Positions 7,910 to 17,814 of a DNA stretch of 64,000 nt are shown here, one piece after another. The position numbers and the translations under genes are program-made. Under the pieces are notes generated by a model. That model ran no database searches. It was not told where the DNA came from and saw nothing but the letters and a program-made list of their open reading frames with translations. The DNA is from Fortiea contorta PCC 7126 (GTDB lineage Bacteria > Cyanobacteriota > Cyanobacteriia > Cyanobacteriales > Nostocaceae), in assembly GCF_000332295.1 (NCBI RefSeq), contig NZ_KB235930.1:2561395-2625394 (forward strand), given 5' to 3'. Positions within the stretch are counted from its first letter, which is position 1; the number at the start of each line of letters is the position of its first letter.

Positions 7910-10231
7910 TCAGGGTTCTTCTATCCAAGGTGTTGTAGAAGCATCGATATCATCATCTAAAGAGAAAGTATTTATGGATGAGGAATCGATTTTATCTGGA
8001 GAACTAACTAACTTATCCAGTGCTTGTAAAACTTCTGATGCAGATTGATAACGCTGTCTGTAGTCATTCCGCACCATTTGCGTGAGGATCTCTGCTAAAG
8101 AGTGGGTCACTTCTGCTTTATCCCGCCATTGTAATTCTTGATCAGCATCGGTCTTAAACTCGTGGGGGGCGATACCTGTCAGCGCTTTAATCCCAATCAT
8201 CCCGATCGCATAGATGTCACTACTATATTGAGGACGCCCAAAACATTGTTCACTGGGGGCGTATCCTTTAGTACCAATACCGATGGTGAACGGAGTTTGT
8301 CCTTGACTGTCCTGTTGTGGCATGGTAGCTTCTTTGACAGCACCAAAGTCAATTAAGACGAGTTTCCAGTCTGAGTGTCGCCGGATAATATTACTAGGTT
8401 TAATATCTCGGTGAATCACTCCATTTTGATGGATGAATGCTAATGTTTGCAATAGGTCTTTTAAGATATCAATAACTGATTTTTCGAGAATGCGTTTACC
8501 TAATGGTAATTCTTGATTTAGGGGATGGCCGATAATGAATTCTTGAATTAAATAAAATTCTGTATCTTGTTCAAAAAAAGCTAAAAGTTGGGGTATTTGA
8601 TTGTGTGTTCCTAATTTTTCTAGGGTTTGTGCTTCGGAGTTAAATAAACGTCTGGCGAGTTGTAGGGCTTCGGTTTTGGTGTTGGCTGGTTTTAGCTGTT
8701 TGACCACACACTGGGGATTTCCAGGACGTTGGGTGTCTTCTGCAATGTAAGTTTCGCTAAATCCACCGGCACTGAGGACTTTGATAATTTTGTAGCGCCC
8801 ACTCAACATTTTACCAGCTACTGCTAAATCTCGCTGTTGCAGTAAGTCTTGGAGATCGTCTTGTTGGCTAATAATTTCTTGGACGACGGGGGAAGTTTTA
8901 TATTTTTGAAATATGTCTAGAAGTTGGCGTTTGCGGAGAACTTCTTTGGCGCCTTCGGTTCCTAAATAAGTTAAGCCGATGAAGGCGATCGCTATCATTG
9001 GTACTGTCGTCGGAAAAATTAATTGACCATAAATAAATAATACGTAGCTTGTCCCTCCCCAGATGCTAGCTATGGCTATGCTCAAAATCAATCTGGTTAT
9101 TCCTCGCTTGGTTCTGGTGATCAGTACGGCGCTACCCCCCACCAACACCAACACAAACAAACCCCGCAGCGGTGGACTGACAATTGCTTGAGCGATCGCT
9201 TTTCCTGATATCAAAGTAGCGATCGCATTGGCGTGTACTTCCACACCTGACATTTTTTTCGTGTTTTTGCTAACTGCTACTGCATGATAATCGTTTGGTA
9301 ACTGAGCTGTGGCGCCAACCAAGACGATTTTGTTTTTAAATACTTTTCCTTGTTGTAAATAATCGTTCCAGCTTTGCGGATCGAGTACATACCAAAAGGG
9401 AATTTGTTCAAATGTATCAGGTGGTCCCCAAAAGTGAATGCGATCGCCCTGGGTTCTAGGATAATCTACCCGCGCCGCTCGTAACACCGCTTCATCAAAG
9501 GATGGTACTTTATCGGCGGCGATTTCATCTGGTATGGATGCTTTCGTATACTCGCCGGCTAGTCGATGAATCTTACCATCTACATCTAAGGGAAAATTCA
9601 CCGTACCGATGGACACTGAACCGGTGCGAAAAATTTGTTGAGGTAATCTCAGTTGGATGGTGGAACCTTGCGCTGTTACTGAATTTTCATACAGGGCTGC
9701 TAGAGTGACTTTACTACCATATTGTTGCAGTGCTGCTTGTAGTTGGCGATCGTCCCTCGGCCCATAACTGCTTGGCGTATCAAAAAGTACATCTAATGCT
9801 ACAGTGCGCGCGCCAGCTTGAATTAATTTTTCGATGATTTGGGCATAAGCAATACGTTTAAAGGGAAAAGATTTTAGTGGTTCTAGGTGAGCATATCTCT
9901 GTGGATCATCGTTATAGTACTGTTTGGAATTGGATATGGATTGGTCATCAATTGCCAAAATTACGATATCTTCCGGAGGTAGAATCGGCCCTCGTAGTTG
10001 AAAAAAAGCGGAGAATGCCTGATTTTCCATTAATTGTACTAAACCTACACCAGAAGCACTCAGTAATGCTGCGGCTATGGCTGCAGTCCCAGTCAGTATA
10101 TGACCAACACGACTCATCAATCGGCGATGGCGCATTGATGCTGTCGAGGTGGCTTTTGTGGGCTTACCTAACCATCTATTGGCAGCAGAGACATGTTTTT
10201 TAGTTAAGGTGGATGTAGGTTCTTCTGCCAT
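7910..10231 (-). CDS. CHASE2-domain serine/threonine protein kinase
   Basis: This 773-residue membrane kinase has one membrane segment (about 43-65), an extracytoplasmic CHASE2 sensor (about 70-345), three closely spaced membrane segments (about 355-425), then a cytoplasmic Hanks-type kinase (about 480-745). The kinase has a VVKQL lysine at 511, HRDIKPSN at 607-614, DFG at 628-630 and the activation-segment end GYAPSEQ. All catalytic residues are present. The CHASE2 ligand and the phosphorylation targets are unknown. It is convergent with the ricin-domain gene. Confidence 0.9.
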   Translation of the reverse strand: MAEEPTSTLTKKHVSAANRWLGKPTKATSTASMRHRRLMSRVGHILTGTAAIAAALLSASGVGLVQLMENQAFSAFFQLRGPILPPEDIVILAIDDQSISNSKQYYNDDPQRYAHLEPLKSFPFKRIAYAQIIEKLIQAGARTVALDVLFDTPSSYGPRDDRQLQAALQQYGSKVTLAALYENSVTAQGSTIQLRLPQQIFRTGSVSIGTVNFPLDVDGKIHRLAGEYTKASIPDEIAADKVPSFDEAVLRAARVDYPRTQGDRIHFWGPPDTFEQIPFWYVLDPQSWNDYLQQGKVFKNKIVLVGATAQLPNDYHAVAVSKNTKKMSGVEVHANAIATLISGKAIAQAIVSPPLRGLFVLVLVGGSAVLITRTKRGITRLILSIAIASIWGGTSYVLFIYGQLIFPTTVPMIAIAFIGLTYLGTEGAKEVLRKRQLLDIFQKYKTSPVVQEIISQQDDLQDLLQQRDLAVAGKMLSGRYKIIKVLSAGGFSETYIAEDTQRPGNPQCVVKQLKPANTKTEALQLARRLFNSEAQTLEKLGTHNQIPQLLAFFEQDTEFYLIQEFIIGHPLNQELPLGKRILEKSVIDILKDLLQTLAFIHQNGVIHRDIKPSNIIRRHSDWKLVLIDFGAVKEATMPQQDSQGQTPFTIGIGTKGYAPSEQCFGRPQYSSDIYAIGMIGIKALTGIAPHEFKTDADQELQWRDKAEVTHSLAEILTQMVRNDYRQRYQSASEVLQALDKLVSSPDKIDSSSINTFSLDDDIDASTTPWIEEP

Positions 10232-11091
10232 ATCGTGTTACTTATTAATTTAGGTACTACGCTGCGGTTGATTCAGACCCTGTTTTAGTGCAAACAAATT
10301 GAAATAAAAATTACATGAAAATCTTATACATTTGTAAATTATGCTTTATTTTTAGACAATTTTGTATTAATGAAGTGTCTGCACAAAAAGCTGACAATCT
10401 CAATACTGCCTGATTTATTCTCTGATTGGGGTATAGGCTGTAATAATTGCATAAAACTGAGTTGGAGATGTTTGACCAGTACATTTAGTTGTTACAAGAT
10501 TCTACTTTAGCCTATTTAACAGGTATACCCCCAGCATGGGCTTGCTGAGAAGATATACAAACGGTGTTTTCTCTGGCTGGTGTGTTAGTCATTTGCAAGC
10601 AAAAATGTCTTGAGTTGTTGACTATAAAACTTAATGATGGGCATCAGCCTACATCCTGCCTCAAGACTTATGTTATACCTCTTTAGGAGTAAACTTAACT
10701 CTTATACAGCGCCCAATACTGTTAGCCAGTCAATTTTATTGGTAGATTTTGATCGCCGAGTGCATCTAGCACCGTCTGAGATCAATAATTGCCAGTGTTT
10801 GACATATTGACGACAGAAGATAAAGGTTTGAAGCCGATCGGAATTGTGGGTGAAATAATTTTTGTTTCCCAATCGAGGTAAAAACCCTACTCCCTTGGTG
10901 GATGGCTGATTTCCCCTGTTAACAGTTTCCTTTCATTCTCATATTTCAACTAATTTTATGCTTTGAAAGAGGTAAGATAAAAGCTACACATGCAGAGTAA
11001 CCTTATAGACTTTAGCAAAATTATCATTTGAGAATTGCTATAATCTATTGTTCAATCTAAATTATTATCTATATATTAGGTGTATTTTTCT
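10232..11091. other. Long intergenic region, no gene recognised
   Basis: These 860 bp separate the divergent CHASE2 kinase gene and NYN gene. There is no convincing ORF, tRNA or riboswitch consensus. A TATAAT hexamer at 11039-11044 could be the -10 of the NYN gene, but no good -35 lies at the right spacing. The length leaves room for an untranslated leader or small RNA. Confidence 0.5.
11039..11044 (+). promoter_or_regulatory. Possible -10 hexamer of the NYN gene
   Basis: A perfect TATAAT lies 47 bp before the ATG at 11092. No recognisable -35 box lies at 16-18 bp spacing, so this is only suggestive. Confidence 0.3.
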
Positions 11092-11613
11092 ATGGGTTCG
11101 CCAATGAATCGTCTGTCTATTTTTGTAGACGGAAACAATATGTTCTACGCTCAACAAAAAAATGGCTGGTTTTTTGACCCGCGACGAGTCTTAGAATACT
11201 TTAAACACGAGCAATCAGAAACAACATTAATTAATGCATTCTGGTACACTGGGTTAAAAGACCCGCAAGATCAACGAGGTTTTCGAGATGCTCTGATTAG
11301 TTTAGGATATACAGTTAGAACTAAAATTCTTAAAGAATATTATGATGATTCATCCGGTCGTTATTCGCAAAAAGCTAACTTAGATATTGAAATTGTTGTA
11401 GACATGTTTAATACTGTAGATCAATATGACAGAGTAGTTTTATTTAGCGGTGACGGAGATTTTGAAAGAGCAATAGAACTTTTACGCTCAAAAAATACAC
11501 ATATCACAGTAGTCTCAACAGAAGGTATGATCGCCAGAGAGTTACGTAACGCCACAGATAGATATATAGATTTAAATGATATCAGAGATCAAATAGAAAA
11601 ATCTGAAGGTTAA
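11092..11613 (+). CDS. LabA-like NYN domain protein (PIN-like RNase fold)
   Basis: This is a protein of about 173 residues of the NYN/LabA-DUF88 family. The acidic residues expected for the metal site are visible in IFVDGNNM, ANLDIEIVVDM and LFSGDGDFERAIELL. Family members are putative nucleases; LabA of Synechococcus affects circadian gene expression, but which subgroup this one belongs to is not clear. ATG at 11092 or 11104 is preferred over an in-frame GTG at 11080. It lies 91 bp upstream of leuA on the same strand. Confidence 0.85.
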   Translation: MGSPMNRLSIFVDGNNMFYAQQKNGWFFDPRRVLEYFKHEQSETTLINAFWYTGLKDPQDQRGFRDALISLGYTVRTKILKEYYDDSSGRYSQKANLDIEIVVDMFNTVDQYDRVVLFSGDGDFERAIELLRSKNTHITVVSTEGMIARELRNATDRYIDLNDIRDQIEKSEG

Positions 11614-11704
11614 TATACTTAGCAATTATTTACAAAAGTAAAAGTAAAAACTCAGATTGAAAATATACATATTCCATTAGTAAACACTAAACAACAACCG
11701 AAAA

Positions 11705-13300
11705 ATGAACACCAACTCAGAGGGCATCATCATTTTTGATACAACACTGCGTGATGGAGAGCAGTGTCCTGGAGCAACGCTGAATATAGACGAAAAATTA
11801 GTAATTGCCAAGCAACTGGCAAAGCTGGGAGTAGATATCATTGAGGCAGGTTTTGCCTTTGCCAGTCCTGGGGATTTTGAGGCTGTGAGTAAGATAGCCC
11901 AAGTTGTAGGTACAGAAGATGGGCCGGTAATTTGTAGTTTAGCCAGAGCCATTAAAGCAGATATTGAAGCAGCAGCTGCAGCACTCAAACCAGCAGCCAA
12001 AGGTCGAATTCATACATTTATTTCCACGTCTGATATACATTTAGAATATCAATTGCGGAAGTCGCGGGCAGAAGTATTAGCGATCGCCGAAGAAATGGTA
12101 GCATACGCCAAGTCTTTCATGGCAGATGTGGAATTTTCGCCGATGGATGCGGTGCGTTCCGATCCAGAATTTCTTTACCAAGTGTTAGAGCAAGCGATCG
12201 CCGCCGGCGCAACAACAGTTAATATTCCCGACACAGTGGGATACACAACACCAAGCGAATTTGGAGCAATGATTAAGGGAATCAAAGAAAACGTTCCCAA
12301 CATTGACCAAGCAATTATTTCTGTACACGGACACAACGATTTAGGATTAGCAGTTGCCAACTTCTTAGAAGCAGTGAAAAATGGAGCAAGGCAACTAGAA
12401 TGTACGATCAATGGTATTGGTGAACGAGCAGGAAACGCATCATTAGAAGAATTAGTGATGGCGTTACATGTCCGGCGACAATATTTTAATCCTTTTGTAG
12501 GTAGACCAGTAGATTCAGAAGCGCCGCTGACAAATATCGACACTCGCCAAATCTATAAAACCTCACGGTTAGTTTCCAATTTGACAGGAATGTTAGTGCA
12601 ACCAAATAAAGCGATTGTCGGTGCAAATGCATTCGCCCATGAATCAGGAATTCACCAAGATGGGGTATTAAAAAATAAACTCACCTACGAAATCATGGAT
12701 GCTCAATTGATTGGCTTAACAGACAATCAAATAGTATTGGGTAAACATTCAGGAAGAAATGCTTTCCGCACTCGCTTGAAAGAATTAGGTTTTGAACTGT
12801 CAGATACCGAATTAAATAAAGCCTTCGTCAGATTCAAAGAAGTAGCCGACAAAAAGAAAGAAATTTCTGATTGGGATTTAGAAGCGATTGTTAATGACGA
12901 AATTCAACAAGCACCCGATTTATTCCGCGTAGAATTGGTGCAAGTTTCTTGTGGTAGTAACGCCAAACCCACCGCTACCGTCACCCTCCGCACCCCAGAC
13001 GGTGAAGAACTCACAGATGCAGCAATTGGAACTGGGCCAGTAGATGCTGTATATAAAGCTATCAATCGTGTGGTGAATGTACCTAATCAATTGATTGAGT
13101 TTTCAGTGCAATCAGTCACCGCAGGTATCGACGCTATTGGTGAAGTTACTATCCGGTTAAAATACGAATCTAAAGTATATTCGGGACACGCAGCAAACAC
13201 AGATATCATCGTTGCTTCTGCCCAAGCTTACGTGAATGCATTGAATAGGCTGTATGCATCCTTGAAACCACAACTTAAGGCTGAGGAAGTGACTGCATAA
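11705..13300 (+). CDS. leuA: 2-isopropylmalate synthase
   Basis: This 531-residue enzyme condenses acetyl-CoA with 2-oxoisovalerate, the first committed step of leucine synthesis. The N-terminal HMGL-like TIM barrel shows [14 protein letters not shown], the metal-binding [12 protein letters not shown] and [14 protein letters not shown]. The C-terminal LeuA allosteric domain (about 390-520) is complete and would carry leucine feedback inhibition. The length is typical of bacterial LeuA. A hairpin without a T-run follows the stop. Confidence 0.95.
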   Translation: MNTNSEGIIIFDTTLRDGEQCPGATLNIDEKLVIAKQLAKLGVDIIEAGFAFASPGDFEAVSKIAQVVGTEDGPVICSLARAIKADIEAAAAALKPAAKGRIHTFISTSDIHLEYQLRKSRAEVLAIAEEMVAYAKSFMADVEFSPMDAVRSDPEFLYQVLEQAIAAGATTVNIPDTVGYTTPSEFGAMIKGIKENVPNIDQAIISVHGHNDLGLAVANFLEAVKNGARQLECTINGIGERAGNASLEELVMALHVRRQYFNPFVGRPVDSEAPLTNIDTRQIYKTSRLVSNLTGMLVQPNKAIVGANAFAHESGIHQDGVLKNKLTYEIMDAQLIGLTDNQIVLGKHSGRNAFRTRLKELGFELSDTELNKAFVRFKEVADKKKEISDWDLEAIVNDEIQQAPDLFRVELVQVSCGSNAKPTATVTLRTPDGEELTDAAIGTGPVDAVYKAINRVVNVPNQLIEFSVQSVTAGIDAIGEVTIRLKYESKVYSGHAANTDIIVASAQAYVNALNRLYASLKPQLKAEEVTA

Positions 13301-13310
13301 AGCTTGACCA

Positions 13311-13340
13311 TAACCCCTCTTTGCAAGCAAGTAGGGGTTA
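13311..13340 (+). terminator. Hairpin after leuA (weak terminator candidate)
   Basis: Stem TAACCCCT / AGGGGTTA with a 14-nt loop lies 10 bp after the leuA stop. It lacks a clear U-tract, so termination is uncertain. Confidence 0.4.
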
Positions 13341-13548
13341 TACTAATTCAAGTAAGGATTTTTCCCCCTACTTATGGGATGAAGCACTGGTTAGTGAATA
13401 ATAATTCTCGATTGAAACCATCTGTGGATTGGTGCAATCGCTTATTTAAGATGCAGGGAAGCAGTTTCAAATGAAGATGAGAAAGGTGAGCTTTTGAAGT
13501 AATGGCCTGGGTTTGTAATTAAGGCACTTTTCTGCTCAGATTAACAGC

Positions 13549-15177
13549 TTAGTCTTTTTCTTCCTCAGTTTCTTTATAAATATCCTCATCATATTCAATT
13601 TCACCAGATTCCTCTTCATCCTCCTCATAAGAATCAAGCAAATCTCGAACTTTAGAAAAAGAGTCATCTGATTCAGAAGATTCTTTTATATGCTCATCAA
13701 TCAATTCAACTTCAGGTAATATTACATGAAACTGTTTTCTCCAATTTGAAATCAAAGTTTCATTCCAGTCAACCTCATTACTGACCTCTTCTTTAGTCCG
13801 TTTGATCAAATCCCTCACACCCTCAGAGGACTCAAACAATATCATTCTGATAAGCTCTATACATTTATCATTTCCAGTTCCTTTAGTTATCATGTTTAGT
13901 TTGGCATTTGGCTGCACTAAAACATAAGACCAGTGAGATTTATTACGTTTGAAAAAGTCAGCTTCATCCATTTTAGTAATACTAAGCGAGATAGCATCAA
14001 GAATCGCCGGAATACGGTATTCGGCTCTTATCCTGAGCAAGAACATTGAAACAGCGGAAAAAAGTATTTTTTGTCCAAAAATAGTATACAAAATACTCGA
14101 TTCTCGTAATTTTTTTATACTTGCTTTTTGACTTGTATTTAATTGAGGTTGCTCCGGTTGAATAGGAATATTTATACCTACATGGTTAATTTGTGCTGCC
14201 CAATCCTTGAATGGCTGAAGTTCAGTGAAAAACCACTTAAGCAATGCTTTTGTGCCTATTTTAGGAAGTTTAGGATGAGACTCATAATAATCATCCAAAG
14301 CTTTATTACGCTCAGTTGGTGAATTAAATGATTTCTTTAAAGCTTCCTTCTGATAATCTTTCAATAACTCAATAGTGCATTGGCTAATCAAATCTAAAGT
14401 CGTTAAGTAAGGTTCTGATTGGGTCAAGCTGGGTGATGTGGAAGACCATCTAATGAATCTCTCTTCAAGTACTCTTTCTTCTAAAAGCTTTCTAGGAATC
14501 AATGCTGATATTTTACTGTCATCGAGCAATAGTTGAGTTTGTTTATCGATTGATTTCGCAGTCTTGTTTATAACTGTAAAGATATTGCGAGTTGATTTGA
14601 TTATCTCATCTCTTACAGTTTCGCTTAAGTCTGCATGACCAACCCTACCAAGATTGCCAAATACTAAATAAACCACTGGGATGTCAAAGGTTTCTGAGCA
14701 ACTGAAATTGTCCTTGGTTTGTTGAGGACTTAAAGGCTCTTTTCCAGTATGGGCGTTCCAATATCTCTTTAGTGAAAGAAGTCTATGTTGACCATCAATC
14801 ACAATTCTAGCTACGTTCTTATACAGCTTTAAATTAACCCATTTTTCGACAGGTTTTCCCTGACTCCTAACTTCAGAGAAGTCCCAAAATTCTCTTTGGT
14901 CATTCGAGTTGGGTAAAAGTACGATTACAATTGAATTAAAAAAGCGAATTCCACCCTGCGCTAGGTAAGAAAATATTTCTGTATTTGCTCTGTTTACATC
15001 TAGTTTTCTCTGAACTCGTTCAGAGAAGCTCCAACTATTTTGAATATCATCAGCAAATTGAACATTTTCAACTGCATCACTTTGATCAAGAGTTGTTATG
15101 AAGTACCTAACGTCACCAAATTTACCACTGATTGCCTTGTATTCAATTGTCTCTGGAGACTGATCATCTAATTCCAT
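13549..15177 (-). CDS. DGQHR domain protein (DndB-like)
   Basis: This 542-residue protein has the DGQHR motif at residues 128-132 (context ARIVIDGQHRLLSL), preceded by a family-like block IRFFNSIVIVLLPN and followed by VINKTAKSIDKQTQLLLDD. These mark the DGQHR/DndB superfamily, known from the DNA phosphorothioation (dnd) locus, where DndB acts as a regulator, and from other DNA-modification islands. It is longer than typical DndB and ends in an acidic tail of about 45 residues rich in E and D. It begins 3 bp after the GIY-YIG gene, so the two are almost certainly one operon. No dndA, C, D or E is nearby. I saw no HIP1 octamer in the gene, unlike leuA next to it, which suggests transfer. Confidence 0.8.
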   Translation of the reverse strand: MELDDQSPETIEYKAISGKFGDVRYFITTLDQSDAVENVQFADDIQNSWSFSERVQRKLDVNRANTEIFSYLAQGGIRFFNSIVIVLLPNSNDQREFWDFSEVRSQGKPVEKWVNLKLYKNVARIVIDGQHRLLSLKRYWNAHTGKEPLSPQQTKDNFSCSETFDIPVVYLVFGNLGRVGHADLSETVRDEIIKSTRNIFTVINKTAKSIDKQTQLLLDDSKISALIPRKLLEERVLEERFIRWSSTSPSLTQSEPYLTTLDLISQCTIELLKDYQKEALKKSFNSPTERNKALDDYYESHPKLPKIGTKALLKWFFTELQPFKDWAAQINHVGINIPIQPEQPQLNTSQKASIKKLRESSILYTIFGQKILFSAVSMFLLRIRAEYRIPAILDAISLSITKMDEADFFKRNKSHWSYVLVQPNAKLNMITKGTGNDKCIELIRMILFESSEGVRDLIKRTKEEVSNEVDWNETLISNWRKQFHVILPEVELIDEHIKESSESDDSFSKVRDLLDSYEEDEEESGEIEYDEDIYKETEEEKD

Positions 15178-15180
15178 TTT

Positions 15181-15735
15181 TTAACTCCTCTGTGTATTAA
15201 ATTTAGGTTGACATAGTTGAATTAATAGGCTTTCCAACTCTCTAGAAATATTTTTGGGACAAGGTAAACAAACGAATAAAAATTCATCATTGGGTCTGAA
15301 GTTGCCGTATTTTGAGAAAAAACCATCTTCTCGCTCTAAATGCTGAATAAATCTATCTCTTAAGTTGTTTGCAGTGCCAATATAATCTGGGCGTTGGAGA
15401 ATACTACATGAGATTAGGAGATTTTTTAAAATTCTTCGTTCTTTAGGCTGAGAAACAGCTTTAATAAATTGCTCCATTTTTGGAGATAAACCAACCGACT
15501 CTCCGCAAGTATCGACAATAAACTTACTTTTATTATCTTCCTCAGAAAACTTTGTTTTAAAGACTGTATTTTTTATGCGCGTATCTATATATTCAGATAA
15601 GTTATTTTCTGAAAAATCAAATGCATGATATAAAGCATAAATACCTGACGTTTCAGGAAGATAATCTGCTGCGGATATAGTTGCTGTTACTACAGTAAAG
15701 TTCTTAAAAAAGTCGTCGTGAACTGTTTCTTCCAT
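15181..15735 (-). CDS. GIY-YIG nuclease-like protein with core insertion
   Basis: This 184-residue protein has the GIY strand at 31-33 (SGIYALYHAF) and the YIG strand at 118-120 (DYIGTANNLRDRFIQHL). The candidate catalytic Arg is 126 or 128, the Glu lies in RELESLLIQ (166 or 168), and Asn 180 is in PKFN. The full active-site set is therefore present. About 84 residues separate GIY from YIG, against roughly ten in standard domains, so the core carries a large insertion. It is the first gene of a two-gene operon with the DGQHR protein. It could nick modified, unmodified or invading DNA; this is inference from domains. Confidence 0.75.
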   Translation of the reverse strand: MEETVHDDFFKNFTVVTATISAADYLPETSGIYALYHAFDFSENNLSEYIDTRIKNTVFKTKFSEEDNKSKFIVDTCGESVGLSPKMEQFIKAVSQPKERRILKNLLISCSILQRPDYIGTANNLRDRFIQHLEREDGFFSKYGNFRPNDEFLFVCLPCPKNISRELESLLIQLCQPKFNTQRS

Positions 15736-16178
15736 AGATATAAATTACAAAAAATGTAGAGCATCAAGCTCGATATCATCGTTTTCTAAATCATCTATTC
15801 TATATAGATTAAAAATTATAGCTATTAACAAAAATATAACCATTATGCAGACAAACTTAGCCTTAACATAGTCAGACTTATGTTATGCACTATTTGCTTG
15901 AGTACAATTTCCCTTTTTATCAATCTGCCCCTCATTCCTATATCTCTTACAAGGATGCTTTACCAAGAAACTACTAACTAATTTATACCACGGATTTAAA
16001 AATTACAGTCTGTAAAAATTACCGCAAAACTAAGCAATCCACGACTTGAGATGATTACTTGCGATGTCTCTTGACTCACGGCTATGCGTCTACGCGCTCT
16101 CATAGCCCCAAACCCTCGTACCACTGACTTTTTTTACATCACCATCAATAATCATTAGTTTGGCTTGCTCTTCATTTA
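15736..16178. other. Intergenic region upstream of the GIY-YIG gene
   Basis: AT-rich sequence lies between the divergent GIY-YIG gene and the IS630-type element. It must carry the promoter of the GIY-YIG/DGQHR operon. A short dyad AACATAGTCAGACTTATGTT lies near 15867. I recognise no gene. Confidence 0.5.
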
Positions 16179-17351
16179 AGTAGGTGGGTATGAAAAAACC
16201 AAAGTATGTAAAGATAAATAAATACGGAGAATGTATCTACCGAGGTGACTGAGATATGGGCGCTCGTTTAAGGGTATTCCTAACTCGTGAGCAAGACAAA
16301 ACTCTATTAAACCTCAGAACAATGGATGTGCCACAAAAGGTAAAAGACAGAGCAGAGATAATCAGGTTAAATGCACATGGCTGGTACGTTGACAAAATAG
16401 CTGCCCATTTTAACTGGACTCCACAGACAGTGAGGGAAGTTTTACATAAATGGGAAAAGCAAGGTTTAAAAGGGCTTTGGGAACTAGCAGGTCGAGGGGG
16501 AAAGGCAAAGTGGAAAGAAGAGGACATAGTATTTTTGGAAGAATGCCTTGAAAAAGAACCACGCACTTACAACAGTTCTCAATTAGCTAGAAAGTTAGAA
16601 AGCGATCGCTCAATCAAACTGAGTCCTGACAGATTAAGACGGGTACTCAAAAAAAGGGGATCAATTGGAAGCGAACTTTGAATTTGCCACAAAGGAAAAC
16701 AAGACCCCATAGCACGAGCTAAGAAGCAAGCTGACCTAGATATGCTGGAATTGTCTGCTGGTGCCGGAGAAATAGACCTAAAGTATCTAGATGAATCAGG
16801 GTTTTGTCTGTGGAGCGAACCTGGTTACACTTATTATTTCAAAGGTGAGCAAAAACGCTTAGAACAAAAAAAGCGTCGTGGTCGCAGATTAAGCATAATT
16901 GGGTTTCTCCAACCTTTAATCAGTTTTATTTACGGTCTGGTTACTGGGGGTGTTAGTCGTAAATCTTACATCGAGATGATGGAACGCGAAGCCCTTGATG
17001 CCCAGAAGGTTGGTCGCATGAGAGTAATAGTACAGGACAACGGTCCAATACATCGATGTCGGGAAGTTCAGCAGTTATGGTCAAAGTGGGAACACATGGG
17101 TTTGTACATCTTTTTTTTGCCCGCCTACTGCTCGGAGATGAACCCAATTGAATTGGAGTGGCAGCACCTTAAAAAAGACGAACTATGTGGGCAAATATTT
17201 GATGATGAGTTAGATCTCGCTTACGCCGTGATTGATGGCGTTAAAGTTAGAGGAGAAAAGGGCAACTACAGTACAGAACGTATTAAATTTGACTCTAATA
17301 TCTCTGGTTAAGTTTTCGTTACATAGTTATAAATTTTCCTGCCCACCTACT
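16179..17351 (+). mobile_element. IS630-family insertion sequence
   Basis: The left end starts AGTAGGTGGGTATGAAAA and the right end is the inverse (…TTTTCCTGCCCACCTACT). The first ten bases match perfectly, and both ends are bordered by TA (16177-16178 and 17352-17353), the target duplicated by IS630/Tc1-mariner elements. The element is 1173 bp and carries one transposase reading frame split by indels, so it is probably not autonomous now. Confidence 0.88.
16256..17311 (+). pseudogene. IS630-family transposase, disrupted
   Basis: The N-terminal part (16256-16681) has the winged/HTH region (WYVDKIAAHFNWTPQTVREVL). The C-terminal part (16742-17311) has the DDE catalytic core: YLDESGFCLW, IVQDNGPIH and a glutamate in PIELEWQHLKKDE. 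Both parts lie in the same frame, but a TGA at 16679-16681 separates them. The expected linker WKRT is readable only in the -1 frame after the A7 run at 16649-16655, while HKGKQDP after the stop is back in the original frame. Two compensating 1-nt indels about 30 bp apart explain this. A -1 slip on A7 alone would not restore the protein. Confidence 0.85.
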
Positions 17352-17383
17352 TATAGCAATTCCAGAAAAAAATGAAATACATG

Positions 17384-17420
17384 CAATTGTTGGGTAGAAT
17401 GTCGTGAAACCCAACAATTG
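17384..17420. repeat. Perfect 12-bp inverted repeat
   Basis: CAATTGTTGGGT and ACCCAACAATTG are separated by 13 bp, 32 bp beyond the IS630 right end. Further GTTGGGTTTCGTTCCTCAA-like sequence follows to about 17510. Such sequence is familiar as an interspersed cyanobacterial repeat. Confidence 0.65.
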
Positions 17421-17814
17421 CAAGACCTTGATGTGTTGGGTTTCGTTCCTCAAACGCCAGTTGCTTTAAGTCGAGAAACCCGTCCAACGCACTGGCTCCC
17501 CAACCTACATCCGTATCATATTTTTTGTGAAGTGGCATTAAGGCTATACCCACCAACTTTCAAAAAATGACTATTAAGCTTGGTTGCATCTTCTCAAAAC
17601 AGAGAATAGAGGTTCTACTTAATCTTTATTGTTCCCCGTTTATCAAGTAAAAACGTCAACAAAATACAGAAATTATAAAATATATATTTGTAATTTCGAG
17701 TGAGAATCTAGCTTTTAAATCAGGATTTTGTACAAAAAAAACTGATGATACTACTGAACTAAATAATCAATAAAAAGGGTTATATTCAAAGTTATTTATT
17801 ACAAATAACTACTG
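17421..17814. other. Intergenic region upstream of recQ
   Basis: The first 90 bp are repeat-like (TGTTGGGTTTCGTTCCTCAA and CCCAACCTACATCC). The remainder is AT-rich with no gene recognised and should contain the recQ promoter. Confidence 0.45.

Noticed and set aside
13549-15735. A full dnd phosphorothioation system
   Set aside because: Only a DndB-like DGQHR protein is present; no cysteine desulfurase, DndC, DndD or DndE gene is in the window.
16640-16745. Programmed -1 frameshift as the normal way to make the IS630 transposase
   Set aside because: A -1 slip at the A7 run gives WKRT but then runs to a stop; a second shift would be needed to reach the DDE half, so mutation is simpler.
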